NCBI GenBank assembly: GCA_000697055.1
Contig: JNDT01002262.1
Coordinates: 38,351-102,350 of the forward strand
Direction of reading: 5' to 3'
DNA: 64,000 nucleotides
Source of the DNA: Saksenaea vasiformis B4078
Lineage: Eukaryota; Mucoromycota; Mucoromycetes; Mucorales; Saksenaeaceae
Below, piece after piece: positions 21,279-34,503 of this stretch (positions within the stretch are counted from its first letter, which is position 1; each line of letters starts with the position of its first letter). Under the pieces are notes generated by a model. That model did no database searches and was not told the origin of the DNA. It saw only the letters and a list, made by a program, of their open reading frames with translations. The translations under genes and the position numbers were made by a program.

Positions 21279-22638
21279 TTAGTCATCCAGCTGTATAAGA
21301 CAGTCTCCCTCGGCGTCAAACGCAGCGAATATCTCATTTTTATCCGCCAATAGTGCCTCTTTCTTTTGCCGTAGTTGATCGATCTTCTCATTGTACATTC
21401 GTTAAGTTACGTTAATATGACTTTTTTTTTACCTCTTGTTGAACTGCAGCGCACTTTAGTTCCAGTACCTGAGTGGCTGGACAGATCACGTTATCTACAA
21501 GGTGCGTGATGGATTGTCCGTACACTCCAGCATTGTACAGCTGAATCAGTCGATCGCCCAAATTTGATCTATACAGAAACATAGATGAATACAAAGCGTC
21601 CCCTTTTAGCTTCTGTTACCCATCAGCACCGGTACTGTACTCTTTTTTCCAACGTATTTCTTCGGAAACAAGCTCATATTCCGCCTTATGCTCTTCGTAC
21701 ATCCGGACGGGTAGAATCAAAAAATCTTCGTAATCTCGAGGGGTTGAATTGGGTGATGCTGGCAGTATTTCTAATGGTACGTCAACTCGTGATATGCTGT
21801 CAGATAGTGTGGGTGAATGAGATGACGGTCGATCGATCTCTTCTTCTATTTCCCTACCTGCCGTCTTCCAGGGTTGCAGATTGAAAACATGTAATGCGCA
21901 CGTTCTGTGCCTAGGTAGAATAAGAATGTAAATTGTTTGTTCGCAATCCTTCTGAAAGCTTACATTAGCATCAAAACAAGAAACAATGATACCCAAAAAC
22001 CGATCATCCATTAATTGGTGTGTAAGTTGTGTCCTTAGATCTTTGATGACAGTATATGTGTCATGTCTTCTCAAATACATAATGCTGTATACTACTTACC
22101 TACATGGGACGGGAATACGGTAATGTGGGGATGGCTATGATACTATGTAGATGATTGATCGACTGGCCTTGTTATGACATCTCATTTTTTCGCGTCCCTT
22201 ACCCACCCTATGACATGCAGTGGTTGACCGTGTTTCCGACTTTCTTCCTACACAAGTGTCAGACCAGCCTTTTTTTTTTCCCTGAATCTGTCATTACTTC
22301 TGCTTGTGTGACAGCAAATTGAAGCTGTTCTGCTGGTATCTCCACTCTATCTTTTCGTTTGTCTGACCGAGTTAACAAGGTAATCGTCTCGATTTTCGCG
22401 ATGTTAGATTCTTTTCTGAACGGGTTGTTGCTTGCCGAGGACTAATGGAACCTGAGCTCTTCATTGACAGGAGGATAATACAAACCTGCCAACTGCCAAT
22501 CAGCAGACCAATGACTTCTTCCTAACCATCCGCTGTTTAGCGTCTCTGACATCTGAATGCTCGTACCTGTTCTGTTGAAAGTGCATGCGCCAGCATGAGG
22601 TGATATATTCTCGCAGGAAGTATGGTCTTTGTGAGCAT
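21279..22638 (-). CDS. BRCC36: BRCC36-type JAMM (MPN+) deubiquitinase
   Basis: Ten exons, read from 22638 downward: 22638-22567, 22521-22486, 22441-22298, 22247-22203, 22142-22100, 22040-21964, 21910-21858, 21796-21620, 21568-21433, 21386-21279. They join in frame to 296 residues (human protein 316). HALSTEQEEVIGLLIG matches the BRCC36 start and supplies the catalytic Glu (about 26). VIGWYHSHPHITVFPSHVD is a complete JAMM motif (His101, His103, Ser111, Asp114). DDRFLGIIVSCF, VRITCFQSA and a C-terminal helix (VLELKCAAVQQEKIDQL) match the family. BRCC36 cleaves K63-linked ubiquitin and needs an Abraxas/KIAA0157-type MPN- partner (family knowledge); none is in this window. Most exons are under 50 codons, so simple frame searches miss the gene. 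Confidence 0.92.
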
Positions 22639-22818
22639 GGTGTGAGGAGCGAAGCTTTGAGAAACAGTCCTATTTTGCAGAACTGGTTTTAAGTTTTTTT
22701 GTATGCGGATTGCACCATTTACACGAAGCGATGTTTGAGAGGTTTTCTCGTATCAACGTGATACAAGCAGATAAGTTCAAGAAATGAAGATGCTGATGTG
22801 ATAGAAACAACGTAAGAT

Positions 22819-22829
22819 GTATATATATA
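22819..22829 (+). promoter_or_regulatory. Possible TATA box
   Basis: TATATATATAC lies about 60 bases upstream of the ATG at 22883. It could also serve the minus-strand BRCC36 gene only if reversed, which is less likely at this distance. Confidence 0.35.
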
Positions 22830-22882
22830 CTCGTTTCGCTCCTCAGCTTAAGTCTAGGTTCTCAAACTTCAGTTTGAGAAAT

Positions 22883-23060
22883 ATGAGTACATCAACAGCA
22901 GCAGAACGGTGGGACATTCGTGTCCATGCAGAAGAGATAGCTAAACAATATAAGGCGTGTTCAAATATTCATCTTTGACAGCGACGGAATACAAAAAGAC
23001 TACTACTAATATCCGTTGGCGCATATTAGACAGAAACCCGCGTTTCTCAATCTACTGAAC
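22883..23060 (+). pseudogene. Short broken coding region of unknown protein
   Basis: The ATG at 22883 opens MSTSTAAERWDIRVHAEEIA and KQYKA. After a one-base frame change near 22965 the text continues as FKYSSLTATEYKKTTT and RWRILDRNPRFSIY before a stop. The upstream TATA box supports a former gene. Family not recognised. Confidence 0.3.
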
Positions 23061-23750
23061 ACCCTCATCGCTTCCAAAGAGGTGTTGCAGCTTCGCACTG
23101 TTTCAATTTCAAAATGACATTCAAGCTAGTATCAACTTAACTGAGGCAATAAATCGTGGATTTCCCTTCAGTATCTTAGAAAGCACTTCCTCGTGATGAC
23201 CGTTTTTCCACAAGCTGCAAGTCTTCATAACAACTAAACTATCGCGGTCGAAAACAAACCCACGCATTAGGAACACTTTGTCTCTAGCGATGTCACGATT
23301 CAGAATAGTGCTCCATCGACGCCCTTCGATATATCGGTGCCTAGAAAATTAGCAACCATATCTTTTCCTGCTTTGACCTTGGGAGGTAAAAAGTGACCCA
23401 TCAGAGCGTTTTTCACAGCCCCCTTTTTGCATACACCTTTTGACAGCTGCGACCTTTTTTCTTTGGCGAAATTGTGTTTATGCATAGACTTCTCGGCAAT
23501 CAGTAAGAGAGAGAGAGGATTTGGGGCTTCCCCACTGCCGTGAATCCAGTAAGATTAAGCAAGTCACAGGGTTAAATTGGCGCCGAAAAGTCCGTTTCAT
23601 GGGTGCAAGTAAGAGAAAAAAATCTGCTTTTAAAAAGGAAGAGAGGTCACCAAAGCACCATGCCCATTGTAAGCAGTTGCATAATAATTAAAGGAGACCA
23701 ACATGGGAACATAAATGTAGGGCCTCAAACAGGACGATAATGCCCAGTTA
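23061..23750. other. Intergenic
   Basis: No gene seen. A minus-strand frame at 23300-23485 is short and without domains. The stretch from 23690 on is probably the leader of the methyltransferase gene. Confidence 0.25.
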
Positions 23751-24661
<911 letters not shown>

Positions 24662-25975
24662 ATGTCTGCTTTCATTCTATCTTTTAACGTTTGAATCATT
24701 TATAATATAATAAATTGTATTGCGCAAATCTTCTAATGCAATACAAACCTTCTTTCTTGTACCAGGATAACGTCTCTCTCTTCTTATGCCAATCTCAGCC
24801 ATAGAAAGACATCGTCTCGACACGTGTCTGATCTTTTATTCATTCGCCGCCAGATCCTGCTCCATGTTCGAGAGACCGTTTTCAAATCGCATAAGCGGTA
24901 GATTGCTTCAATGTATAATGAATTATAGTAAAGTGGTGCAAGGGGGATACGAGGGTGGCTAAGTCGGGAAACTTGGGAACAGAGCTCACAAAATGCTGTT
25001 TTGTACACCTATAGCATGAATAGTACTTGTTCATTTCAGATAAAAGTCATGTTTCTTCTATTGAGGAAGGTTATGCTGGTGACTTTACTCCCAATGCTTT
25101 TTATTTTCTTGTAGGCTGATTGACAACTACAACGTAAAAAAAAAAAAAATCATTTATACTCCGCTTTGGTAGTAGTAGGCAGCATGAAATGAGCTATTTG
25201 GAAAGTCTTCCGGGAATGAGGGAGATGAGACAAGATGAGTGTTGCATAAACGAAGTGATTTGTTAAGTCTCCTTAGTGAGAATACTTTGTTATTTCAGTT
25301 AAACAGCTGAGTTTACAGTGGTGAAGGTTTATGAAAGGGTTCTTGAATCCTATCGTTGTGATAGTGAAGTTGGGGACAAGGGAAAGGGGGAAATGGAGAT
25401 GTTCCAATTTCCAAATTAGCACGTTCCGCCTCTTTTTTTTTTTTTTTTTACTCACGCATTGATAGGCGGATAGAGAAGAAAAAAAGAGAGACACATACGT
25501 TTAAATAACAAAAAAAGAAAGAAGGTCCATCGCACACTCCACCAAAAAGAATAACCCATTTTATCTAACTTACTGATACTCATCCATCCCAAACAACAAT
25601 ATATACAGACGTACTTCTCAACTCTTTCCTACACACATAACATTTACACACTTGTTATATGTACATATATATATATACGTACACTCCCAAAACACATATA
25701 CACATACACATATAGACACACACATATACACAACACACACAACACAAAAGCGTAAAAATTCAAGACGGGTTTTTCTTCCCTTTTTCTTTTCTTTTTAACG
25801 TAACCATTCTCGATCAATCAAAGCGAGTGTCATCTATTCTACTTTGTTAAGCTGGTGAGTCTCATCTCTTCCCATTGGTTATGATTCAAGAAGCCTAACA
25901 AAGTCTGTTTTCCCCAGTCCTTTCCTTTATTTTTTCCTTTTCTCTTCTTTCTTTCTTTTTTCTCTCCCTTTGGCC
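24662..25975. other. Intergenic and long leader of the LAMMER kinase gene
   Basis: No gene seen. Poly-A and poly-T runs (25135-25150, 25433-25450) and a CA/TA-rich tract at 25618-25750 lie upstream of a pyrimidine-rich leader that ends at the kinase start. Confidence 0.3.
25618..25750. repeat. CA/TA-rich simple sequence
   Basis: Imperfect ACACATATACACA-type repeats with a (TA)n core near 25668. It is low-complexity DNA in the promoter region of the kinase gene. Confidence 0.6.
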
Positions 25976-27935
25976 ATGAGCACAAGCACTTCTAGATGCC
26001 AACCAAAAAACTGGGAGGCAGAGTTTTACAAGAATGGTTATCCTCAGGAGGTTATCGTGATTGACGATACACCTACTCCGCCACCTTCACAGCAAGAACT
26101 TACCACTCAGTATTATTTACCGCCAGCTGCTTCTACACGTTCAAAACGACCCAGAAAAGACCAACAGGAAGTAGATACTTCCTCAAAATTACCACCTACT
26201 ACAAAAAAGCGGAAAAAAGATAGCACTTCTATTATCTTTCAAGGTAAACGCAAAAAATTAAATAATAGTAAAACTGATAATAATAAATATCACAAAAATT
26301 AGATGCACTTCATTCAATGAATACCTTACGCACTGCTCCCTCAACTGTCATCCAGGTAAAAACAAAAAAAAAGCAGTATCTCGGACCCCGTCTTTTTTTA
26401 AAAATTAAACGCGACATGAAATTTAGCCACCTTTTGACGATAAGGATGGTCATTATATCATCAAACCGAACGAATCCTTAACGCCACGATGTACGCTCCT
26501 GTAAAAAAAGAAGAAGCTGACATTGAATTGCAGATAAAATGATGCGGCTACTCGGTCAGGGCACCTTTGGTAAGGTGGTGGAATGTTATGACCGAGTGAA
26601 GAGAACTTTTTGTGCTGTCAAGATCATCCGCGCCATCCCCAAATACAGAGACGCGAGCAAAATTGAAATTCGTGTTTTGAATACGCTCAAAGAAAACGAT
26701 CCATTGAACCTGAAGTAAGAAAGAAATTTCCGCAACAAAGAAGGAGTCCAGTGAGTAGTAACTTGCTTTTCTTAGTAAATGTATCCATTTATTGGAATGG
26801 TTCGACTATCGTAATCATATCTGTATGGTCTTTGAATTACTAGGCCAATCAGTATTTGACTTTTTAAAATCCAATGAATTCCGTCCCTTTCCACCAAACC
26901 ACATTCAACAGTTCGCCAAACAACTATTGACAAGCGTTGCATGTAAGTTATCTTTTTTTTTAAAAAAAAAAAAAGAGAGAGAGGGACAGAGAGACAGAGA
27001 GACAGAGAGAGAAGAGGGAAACTAATGCAGTGATTTTCTTCCTCCCAGTTGTACATGATCTGAAGCTGATTCATACTGATTTAAAACCTGAAAACATTTT
27101 GCTCGTAAACCACGGAAGTCATGAAGTGGCTACAAAATATGGAAATGTAAGTACACCAAATGGAACGGTTGATTTGTACTTACGTTGGTTAGCACACAAA
27201 GACGAGGGTCCTTCAAAATACGGATATTCGTTTGATTGATTTCGGGTCGGCGACATTTGAACAAGACTACCATTCTTCGGTTGTCTCCACCCGACATTAC
27301 AGAGCACCAGAAATCATCTTGGGTAAACGATGATCATCCAACATATTAAGAGCATGTGACTAAGTCATCGTTTAGGTATGGGCTGGTCCTATCCGTGCGA
27401 TATCTGGTCCATCGGTTGCATCCTTGTCGAGTTTTTAACAGGTGATGCATTATTCCAGACACATGATAATCTTGAGCATCTCGCAATGATGGAAGTTGTT
27501 CTGGGAAAACTTCCATTACGCATTATTCGGACCTCCAGGTAAAAAAGAAAAGTTAAGACGGAAACAAGGTTCGTTAATCACGTAAGAATATAGTCGGGAA
27601 GCACAAAAATTTTTTAAGGATGGCCGTCTGAAATACCCTGCCAATGATACAACGAAACAAAGTCGGAAATACGTTCGTGCACTCAAACCATTGGAGGTAA
27701 AAAAAAAAAAAAAAAAAAAGACCCACCATAACTGGGCCCATGTTAACAAACTAACACATCTTCTTTCTAGGAAATCATTGCCCCGACATCAACCTTGACA
27801 AGGCATTTTCTTGACCTTGTGGGGAAAATGCTACTCTATGACCCCAACGAAAGAATCAGCGCACGTGAAGCACTTCGCCATCCATTTTTTCGTATCAAGT
27901 TTGACGAATATGGACGGGTCATTGAAGAAGACTAA
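25976..27935 (+). CDS. LAMMER/CLK-family dual-specificity protein kinase
   Basis: Ten exons (25976-26243, 26303-26355, 26427-26490, 26534-26714, 26776-26942, 27049-27146, 27193-27322, 27376-27538, 27594-27696, 27771-27935) join in frame to 463 residues. The N-terminal 107 residues are Ser/Pro/Lys-rich with bipartite basic nuclear signals ([17 protein letters not shown]). The kinase domain shows GQGTFGKV at 136-143, ATP lysine CAVKII (Lys158), [16 protein letters not shown] and the family hallmark [14 protein letters not shown], then the CLK-type ending [19 protein letters not shown] kinases phosphorylate SR-type splicing factors and control growth transitions in fungi (family knowledge). Start is the ATG after the CT-rich leader. 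Confidence 0.95.
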
Positions 27936-28546
27936 CATCATCATTTCCTAATTTCTTTTTGTTTCTTATTTGTACATTTCCTACTCTATTGTAACATTTC
28001 TTTTTTCTTTTTGCCTAAACACCACTCACACACTTATACATACACATACTCTCGTATTAAAGAAAATGGAGCACTATCATGACAAAATACACACTGGGAA
28101 AAAAAACAGGACCGTTCCAGCTCATGAAGGAGGAAAAAAGAAAGAAATTTACATTGTTACTCGCCTTGAAAGAATAAGGATCTCTGTGATAGCCTATTCG
28201 ACTTGGAACCGGTACATCTGATCTCTCCTCATCCACATGATAACAAACTATGCAGCCATCATTTGCAAACCTCACGGTTGATTATCTGAGAACCAGTACA
28301 GAGAATATTGCCTCACATTAAATTTGGTAGCACATTGCATTATGCTCCTCCCTTTCCAAATGACGAGGGAGAATAGTTGTTGTCATCCTAACGATCGTCT
28401 CTAGCTTGTTCTTCATGCACACTCACATTTAGAAACCATCCCATCTGCAGATAAACTTGTTTTTCCTTCCACACATCGACTCTGAGCGCTCAACAGATCT
28501 TACCTCTATCTTTTCTTTTTAGCTATGCATAGTAATAATAACTTTA
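27936..28546. other. Convergent intergenic region
   Basis: This holds the 3' ends of the kinase (plus) and CDC6 (minus) genes. No gene seen. Confidence 0.3.
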
Positions 28547-30435
28547 TTAATCGGCCTTTTCAAGTATTCCTGTCATCCATGTTTGTAAGATGGGGACTTT
28601 TTCAATCATTTGCATAATTTCGCCTTCCTGTACATTCACATGGATCTTGCGTGATCGGTCTTCTTTACTTTTGCCCAGCGTAATAAGACCTGCCATTTCC
28701 GTCATTGCCAATAGGTCGTTAAGCTCTGTGCTTGATACAGGCGTAATCATACAATCACGCTGTCCATCAGAGGAACATAAAACGCGGTACTGCTCACGAA
28801 ACTAAAGAACGGATCAGCCATGAATGTTCAACCACACACACACACACACACACTCTCTCTCTCTCTCTCTCTCTCTCTTACTTTGCCCAGTGTAAGTTGA
28901 TCTTTCTTGCCACCCCTCGCCGAACGACCCATGACCATGAGCACGCCCAGAATGACTTTTTGCTGCATATTTAGCTGTTGAAGCTTCAGCATGGTTGGAT
29001 TGCCGAACACCGTCTTGAGCACTTTCATGATGTGTGTAATGGTAACCTTTGGTAGCTCCTCTGGTTTCTGTTCACTGTTTGCCTTTTGCTCTCCAAGGAC
29101 AGGTTTGTTTTTTCGCTTATATTCCACTTCCGCCAGCTCAATCGCCTGTCGACATACATCCAGCGCCGTACGTAGATCACCCATGGAAGCTGCCACCTTA
29201 CGAGCACATAGTTCAACAGCTGCTGGTTGCATCAGTGGCAATGGGGTAGTATCCGTGGGTTTTGGAGGAGGTGCAAATGGATCTTCAGGATCCTCTATCA
29301 GGGAATATAACCGGTCTTTGATAATAGTTGCAATCTCGGAAACCTGATATGGGTTGAAGTTGAGTAACTGTGGTTCACCTAGAGAAACTAGATTAGCTCC
29401 TTTGGCCGTTGTACGCTTTCTCTTACAATTCTTTGCGCGAAGTCGTGGTAGAATACGGTCTGTAAGGTCGAGAGCGTTGGCAATACCAACCAGAACAAGA
29501 CGAGAGGATGGTAATGATGCCCACTCAAAGATCTTATACAGGACATCTTGTTCTTTGGTTATCAGATGATCAATCTCATCCAGTACGACCACACTAATAG
29601 AACGTCTTAAAACCCAGCTGTTCGAAAAAGGGGGTGAGAGGTAGAGCTTACTTCAACACATCCTTTTTGCCGTTCAGTAGCTTCTCTGCTTGCTGAATGA
29701 CGTCTCCAGAATGTGTGCTTTGGTTTGTAAGTTCTGCTACGAGTTTGGCATAGATGCCTTTTGGCTCATTGATACTCATACAGTTCACCATCACTATCTT
29801 GACTTGATGGGATCGTAATGCCATAATATCATCGTCCAACTTGCGCATGACTTCTGATAACATAGCTGTCTTTCCGGTGCCAGGCGACCCAGATACGTAA
29901 AGACATCCAGGCTGATTGCCTAAAACATGCTCTTTCCAGAAATTGATCATTTGTTGTCGTTCTTCCTCTCGACCGATCAAACGGGACGGCACAGCTGTCC
30001 TCCTAAATGTTGCTTTGGCGGATTGGTACAAGTTCGACTTTGAGCTTGAAGATTTTAGATATAAAGTTCGGTCAACGGTTTTACGTGGCTGTTGCACTAA
30101 TCAAATGGTTATCAGTTATCCGGAACTGGGCTACTGACTCCTTTTCTTTTTACTTTGTGCAGCAGCTAATTCGTTTGTAATGTTTCTTATGCAAGTAGGG
30201 GTCGCTGGTAGTGGTGAGCGTTTCTGCCGTTTACGAGGGGAAGTGGGTGTTGAAGGTGTCTGAGGCTGGTTTTCTTTATGATCGGCGTCGGTATCCGATG
30301 TATCAGAAGGGTCACCCGCTCGCCATGTTGAATCTATATGATTCTATTCAATCCTGCTGTTGTCTGTACGTCGGTAACTCTACCTTTTAATTGTGCTTGT
30401 GAACGGGTACGCCGTAATGATGCTGCTGTGGTCAT
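28547..30435 (-). CDS. CDC6: CDC6 replication-licensing ATPase
   Basis: Five exons read from 30435 down (30435-30384, 30333-30154, 30096-29652, 29617-28882, 28801-28547) give 555 residues. The N-terminal tail is rich in Thr/Ser-Pro with SPRKRQKRSP, a CDK-site and nuclear-signal cluster. The AAA+ module has Walker A GSPGTGKT (147-154), Walker B VVVLDEID (about 235-242) and sensor motif GIANALDLTDRILPRL. The C-terminal winged-helix domain (ILGVLMVMGR, ELNDLLAMTEMAGLITLG) is of the Cdc6_C type. It loads MCM helicase at origins with ORC and Cdt1. An open frame continues upstream to an ATG at 30570, but G1/S-type promoter motifs lie there, so 30435 is preferred. Confidence 0.93.
28831..28878. repeat. 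Dinucleotide microsatellite inside the last CDC6 intron
   Basis: (CA)n is followed by (CT)n, abutting the splice donor (on the gene strand GTAAGAGAGAGAG...). It is pure enough to be length-variable. Confidence 0.85.
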
Positions 30436-30503
30436 GGGCTGTATGAAAGAGGCAGGTGAATTTTTTTTTTCCTTCGTCTGAGTGTAAGCGCTAATGTGTG
30501 CGC

Positions 30504-30520
30504 CCACGCGCGACGCGAAA
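30504..30520. promoter_or_regulatory. MCB/SCB/E2F-like G1/S promoter motif of CDC6
   Basis: CCACGCGCGACGCGAAA contains two ACGCG cores and, on the gene strand, TTTCGCG, the consensus for MBF/SBF or E2F. It lies about 70-85 bases upstream of the chosen CDC6 start. CDC6 is a classical G1/S-transcribed gene in fungi. Confidence 0.5.
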
Positions 30521-30529
30521 TTACACCGT

Positions 30530-31114
30530 CCCTCTTGGAATCGCGTCAGAAAACCCACGAGTGCGGACATTTTGAATTTCAGGCACAATCTACCATTCTC
30601 CCATGAACGACCTTACGATCTCTGAATAGATTGCACTTTTTTATGTAAAGAATCCGAGATAGATGTTGCGAGTAGCAGTGAGGACAAATTCCTTCATGCT
30701 ATAAAAGAAAGCTTACGGACATGATGACACCCGCCAGATCACACAGGCGTCGCGTTTCCAAGTCAATACACTTCTCTCATTCCTTCGATAATGCCGACGG
30801 AAAAGCTTGTTGTATTAGACCTAACCGTAGTAATTAGAATAGATACGACCAGTTGAAGTGCAAAATGCATTTCATTTTTGAAATTCGACATGAGAAGCTA
30901 CGTATCAATGAGCCACGAGAAAAAGCTTAAGCATGGTCTTCTAGTTTGCTTCTACGTGCTGCTTTCTATGAATAATAGGCTTCATTCAGTTGCCTGCCTT
31001 TCCTCCTCAATGTACAACTTTTAAATGCTATGTATTTCTGTAGAAAACAACACAATTAACTATTTACTAATGCATTGCTATGATTACATTGATATCCGCT
31101 TGAATATGCCTTCA
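30530..31114. other. Intergenic between two minus-strand genes
   Basis: CDC6 upstream DNA and the 3' end of the coiled-coil gene. Another CGCG-containing motif (GGCGTCGCGTTTCC) lies near 30745. No gene seen. Confidence 0.3.
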
Positions 31115-34100
31115 CTACTGTTTGTCTGGGCAAAGTATCTTTGAAGATTCCGTCTGCTCCACGAGTTCTTGTTCCATGCGACACAGAGTACCTTCTATAT
31201 CGGCTGAGTTCCCTTTTTCATCTTTGTACATATCTTCGAGTCTTGCTTGTTCTTCGGTAGTGGCATTACCACCTTTCACCTCCTGTGAGATTCTTGCCTT
31301 TCTCATCTTGGATCCCGCATGATAGACTTCTTCTTCCGGCTGAGAACGGTCCGAATTTCCAACAGAATCCCTCAAAGCGGTACTGCCCTCCATCTGACCG
31401 ATACTATTACGCGACTGAGACATCATTATGGTGCTCATTTTCCCATCGGACACAGAGTTTTGGTTCCTCTGCAAGGCTTGACGTAATTCCGTAATTTTTT
31501 GATCACGCTCGGTAATCGTTTGCTTCAGCAAAGACATCTCAGCTTTCATAAGTTCACACATGTTGAGATCATCCTTTTTCGTTTCAAATCCTGCTCGCAG
31601 TTCCGAAAGCTGCCTTTCTTGTTTTGCAATGGTTTCCATCAAAGACATCTTTTCGTTTTGCAGAGCTATCTTCGACTTAATTTCGCCCTCCTGCTCCTCG
31701 ATCTTTTTGTGCAGTTGGGCTATCGTTTCGTTTTGTTCAGTGATCGTACGCGTCAGACCAACTCGCTCGTTCTGTAAGGTTGTAAGCTCCCATATCTCAT
31801 GTTTCTTCTGCTTTTCGAGAGCCTTCCGCAGTCGCAATAGTTCATCATCCCGTTCCGCGATCGTGTGCGTCAATGTATTCTTCTCTTCTTGTAATGCAAC
31901 CATCTGTAGCAGATTTTCACCCTGTTTAAACATATTAAAAGTAAGCCGTCTTTTATATATATGTATATGCAGGATTCCTTTACCTCTTCTTCTTTCTGTG
32001 TTTCAATGGCTGCCTGCAGTTTTGATAGTTCCTCTTTCTGCGCAGAGATTGTCTGCTTTAGGTCAACTATCTCTTGTTGTAACGCTTCAAGCTCTTGTGC
32101 TGCCTCAGTCTTCTGCGCCTCAAGCTCTGTTCTAAGCTTTGCCAATTCTTCATCCCGTTCGGCAACTGTATGTCGGAATGAATCTCTTTCTTCCTCCAAG
32201 TGCTGTATCCTGTTACCTTGTCTAGTGAGCTCTCGCTCCAAGGCTGCCCTTTCATCTTGTAATGCTGTCTGTAAGCATAGCTCTTCTACTTTACTTTCAA
32301 GCATCTTGCGCACACGCGCTAGTTCATCTTCTCGCTCGGTTAGGGTGCGTATCAACTTGAGCTTTTCATTCTGTAACTCTGAATGGAGCTCCAATTCCTC
32401 TTGCTGAAGTTCGAGAGCCATACGTAATCGTAACAGTTCCTTGTCACGTTCCATAATGGCACGCATGAGACCAGGTCTTTCACTTTGTGCTGGGCTGCGT
32501 TCGTTTCCGTTCTGGTTGCCTTCGTTGCACAGTTGTGCCAACTCTTCGTCCCGGACAGCAATCAATCGCGCCAAGACATCGACCTCCCTTTCCTTTGCTT
32601 CGTAGTGTTGCTTCAGCTGCGCGATTTCGGCATCTTTTTCAGCAACAATACGCGGTGGAACAAACTCAACGTCTTGTAGATCGTACTGCAAGCGTAACTC
32701 TTCCTCCTTTTTTTTCCATTGAGTCTTTGCACGCTTATGTCTGAGCTCGTTAGCCGTGACGATAGCAGAGATCCTATGGCACTGCTCCTCCCAATCTTCG
32801 GCATCCTCTTTCGCCCTCTTGAACTCGGCTTTTAGTTGACTCACTTCCTCAGCATGTGCTTTCTTGGCTGTTTCCGCCTTGTCGCGATATTCCTGTAGTT
32901 CATGACGCAGCTGACTAATGACCAATACCTGATGTCCAATCTCCTCGGTTTGACGACCTATTTGCTCATGGAGATCCTTGGAAGACGGCATTTTTTCTTC
33001 CGCTTGATTACGTGCCTCTTGATGTTGTTGGATGCATCGTAGTTCCGTTTGTAGTGTGGCCATCTCTTGGCGTACCTGCTCCAGTTCCACTTGCTGATTG
33101 CTGATCGTTGTACAAAGCTGCGTTATTTCATTATCACGCTCTTCAATAACGTTATTCAGCAAGTAGCCTCTGTTTGCTACCCTATGTTCCTCGTTATTGC
33201 CATCGACGGGGCGAGCTTGCATTCTGTGTTCATCCTCCTTCGCGTGAGATGATACTGCGGCGATCTGTGATCGTAACTCTTCCTCCTGTTCTTTCCACTG
33301 GGCTTTGGCACGCTTGTACTTTAACTCATTCGCGGAAATAATGCTCGTCGTTCGTTTGCACTGTTCTTCCCACTCTTCGGCATCGTTTCTCGCCTGTTGC
33401 CACTGTTGCCTCAGATTCTGAATTTCTTTTGTATACGAATACGCTGCCTGACGGGCTTCTTGATGTTGGGCCTGCAAGTCCCGCCGCAGTTTGTCAATGA
33501 CCAGCGCCTGACGTTCCAATTCCTTCTCCGACTCTGTACCGTTTCCACAGCCTTGCGTCCCCTCTGCTTTCGTCTGGTAGCGAGCATTCCGTGCTTTCAC
33601 ATCCTCGAGCTCTTCCAAGACGCTTTCCAACTCATGACGAACGCCGGTCAATACCTTTTCCGCTTCTTGCTTTCCCTCAGCCGATTCTTGAAGTTCAGCT
33701 TCCAGGGTAGCACATCGAGTCGCGTATTCATCTAGTTTTTCACAACGTTCCTCTGAACTCTCCAGCCTTTTCTTCAAAATAACATGATGCGCTGACAGTT
33801 TGCGCAGCGCATGGATTAGTTTCATATTCTGTTGGTACACCGCCTCTATGTCCATCTCTTTCGGCGTTGTTGGGCCCAGGTCAGTCTCGGACACCCACAT
33901 CTCGATACGATCGCACAGCTGACGGGCTACAGGGTTATCTCTTTTTATTCCGATAGTATCACAGAAGCTGGATTTGTCGTCATACACCTGCTCCTGTTTG
34001 GCGATCGTTTTGGGCTTATCCCTTCTTTTTGCATGAGTCAAATCCATGCGTGTTGATACATAGCAATCAACAGATAATCGTGGAAGTCGACGTCGGCCGG

Positions 34101-34503
34101 TCTTTTCTTCATTATTCCTCCGGGCTCTGCGTTCTGACTTTGACCGTATCAACTGATGTGCTCTTTCTTGGGGTGATAATAAATTTGCTTCTTGCTCTTT
34201 TCTGATATCGATTTCTCTCTGAAGCTGTTGTAGCTGCTCCTCCAGCTGATATGCACGACTGTTCTCTTGGGACGAATTTATCGATAGATGTTTTTTAAGT
34301 GGATCGCCCGTATGTGATGGGCGCCGCTTGTGGCGCTTACTCCACGCGGAGGAAGTGGAAGGAGATCGACGCAGTGATATTGGCGATGAGTCGGTGTCGC
34401 TCGTTGGCGTATTTAAAATATTCTCTAATTCTGAACTATCTGCGCTGCAGACGTCGTCGTCGACTACTCCAAACAACGGTGAAGATGTGATATGTACTTC
34501 CAT
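31115..34503 (-). CDS. Large coiled-coil protein of unknown function (1,108 residues)
   Basis: Two exons (34503-31984 and 31921-31115) with an in-frame junction QKEEE|GENLLQ. The first 160 residues are Ser/Arg-rich and probably disordered (SPISLRRSPSTSSAWSKR). From about residue 230 to 980 the protein is almost continuous heptad coiled coil with recurring TITERDEEL-type units. A segment near residue 374 (DAEEWEEQCKR, ANELKYKRAKAQWKEQEEEL) recurs near 567 (DAEDWEEQCHR, ANELRHKRAKTQWKKKEEEL), an internal duplication about 193 residues apart. The C-terminus is acidic and unstructured. It may be a cytoskeletal, spindle-pole or Golgin-like scaffold, but no family-specific motif is visible. Confidence 0.85.

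Noticed and set aside
25618..25750. CA-rich tract considered as telomeric or CRISPR-like repeat
   Set aside because: Irregular dinucleotide sequence without fixed unit or spacers.
31560..32135. Plus-strand frames of 148-191 codons opposite the coiled-coil gene
   Set aside because: Cys/Ser-rich text is the antisense of Glu/Leu/Ala-rich coiled-coil codons.
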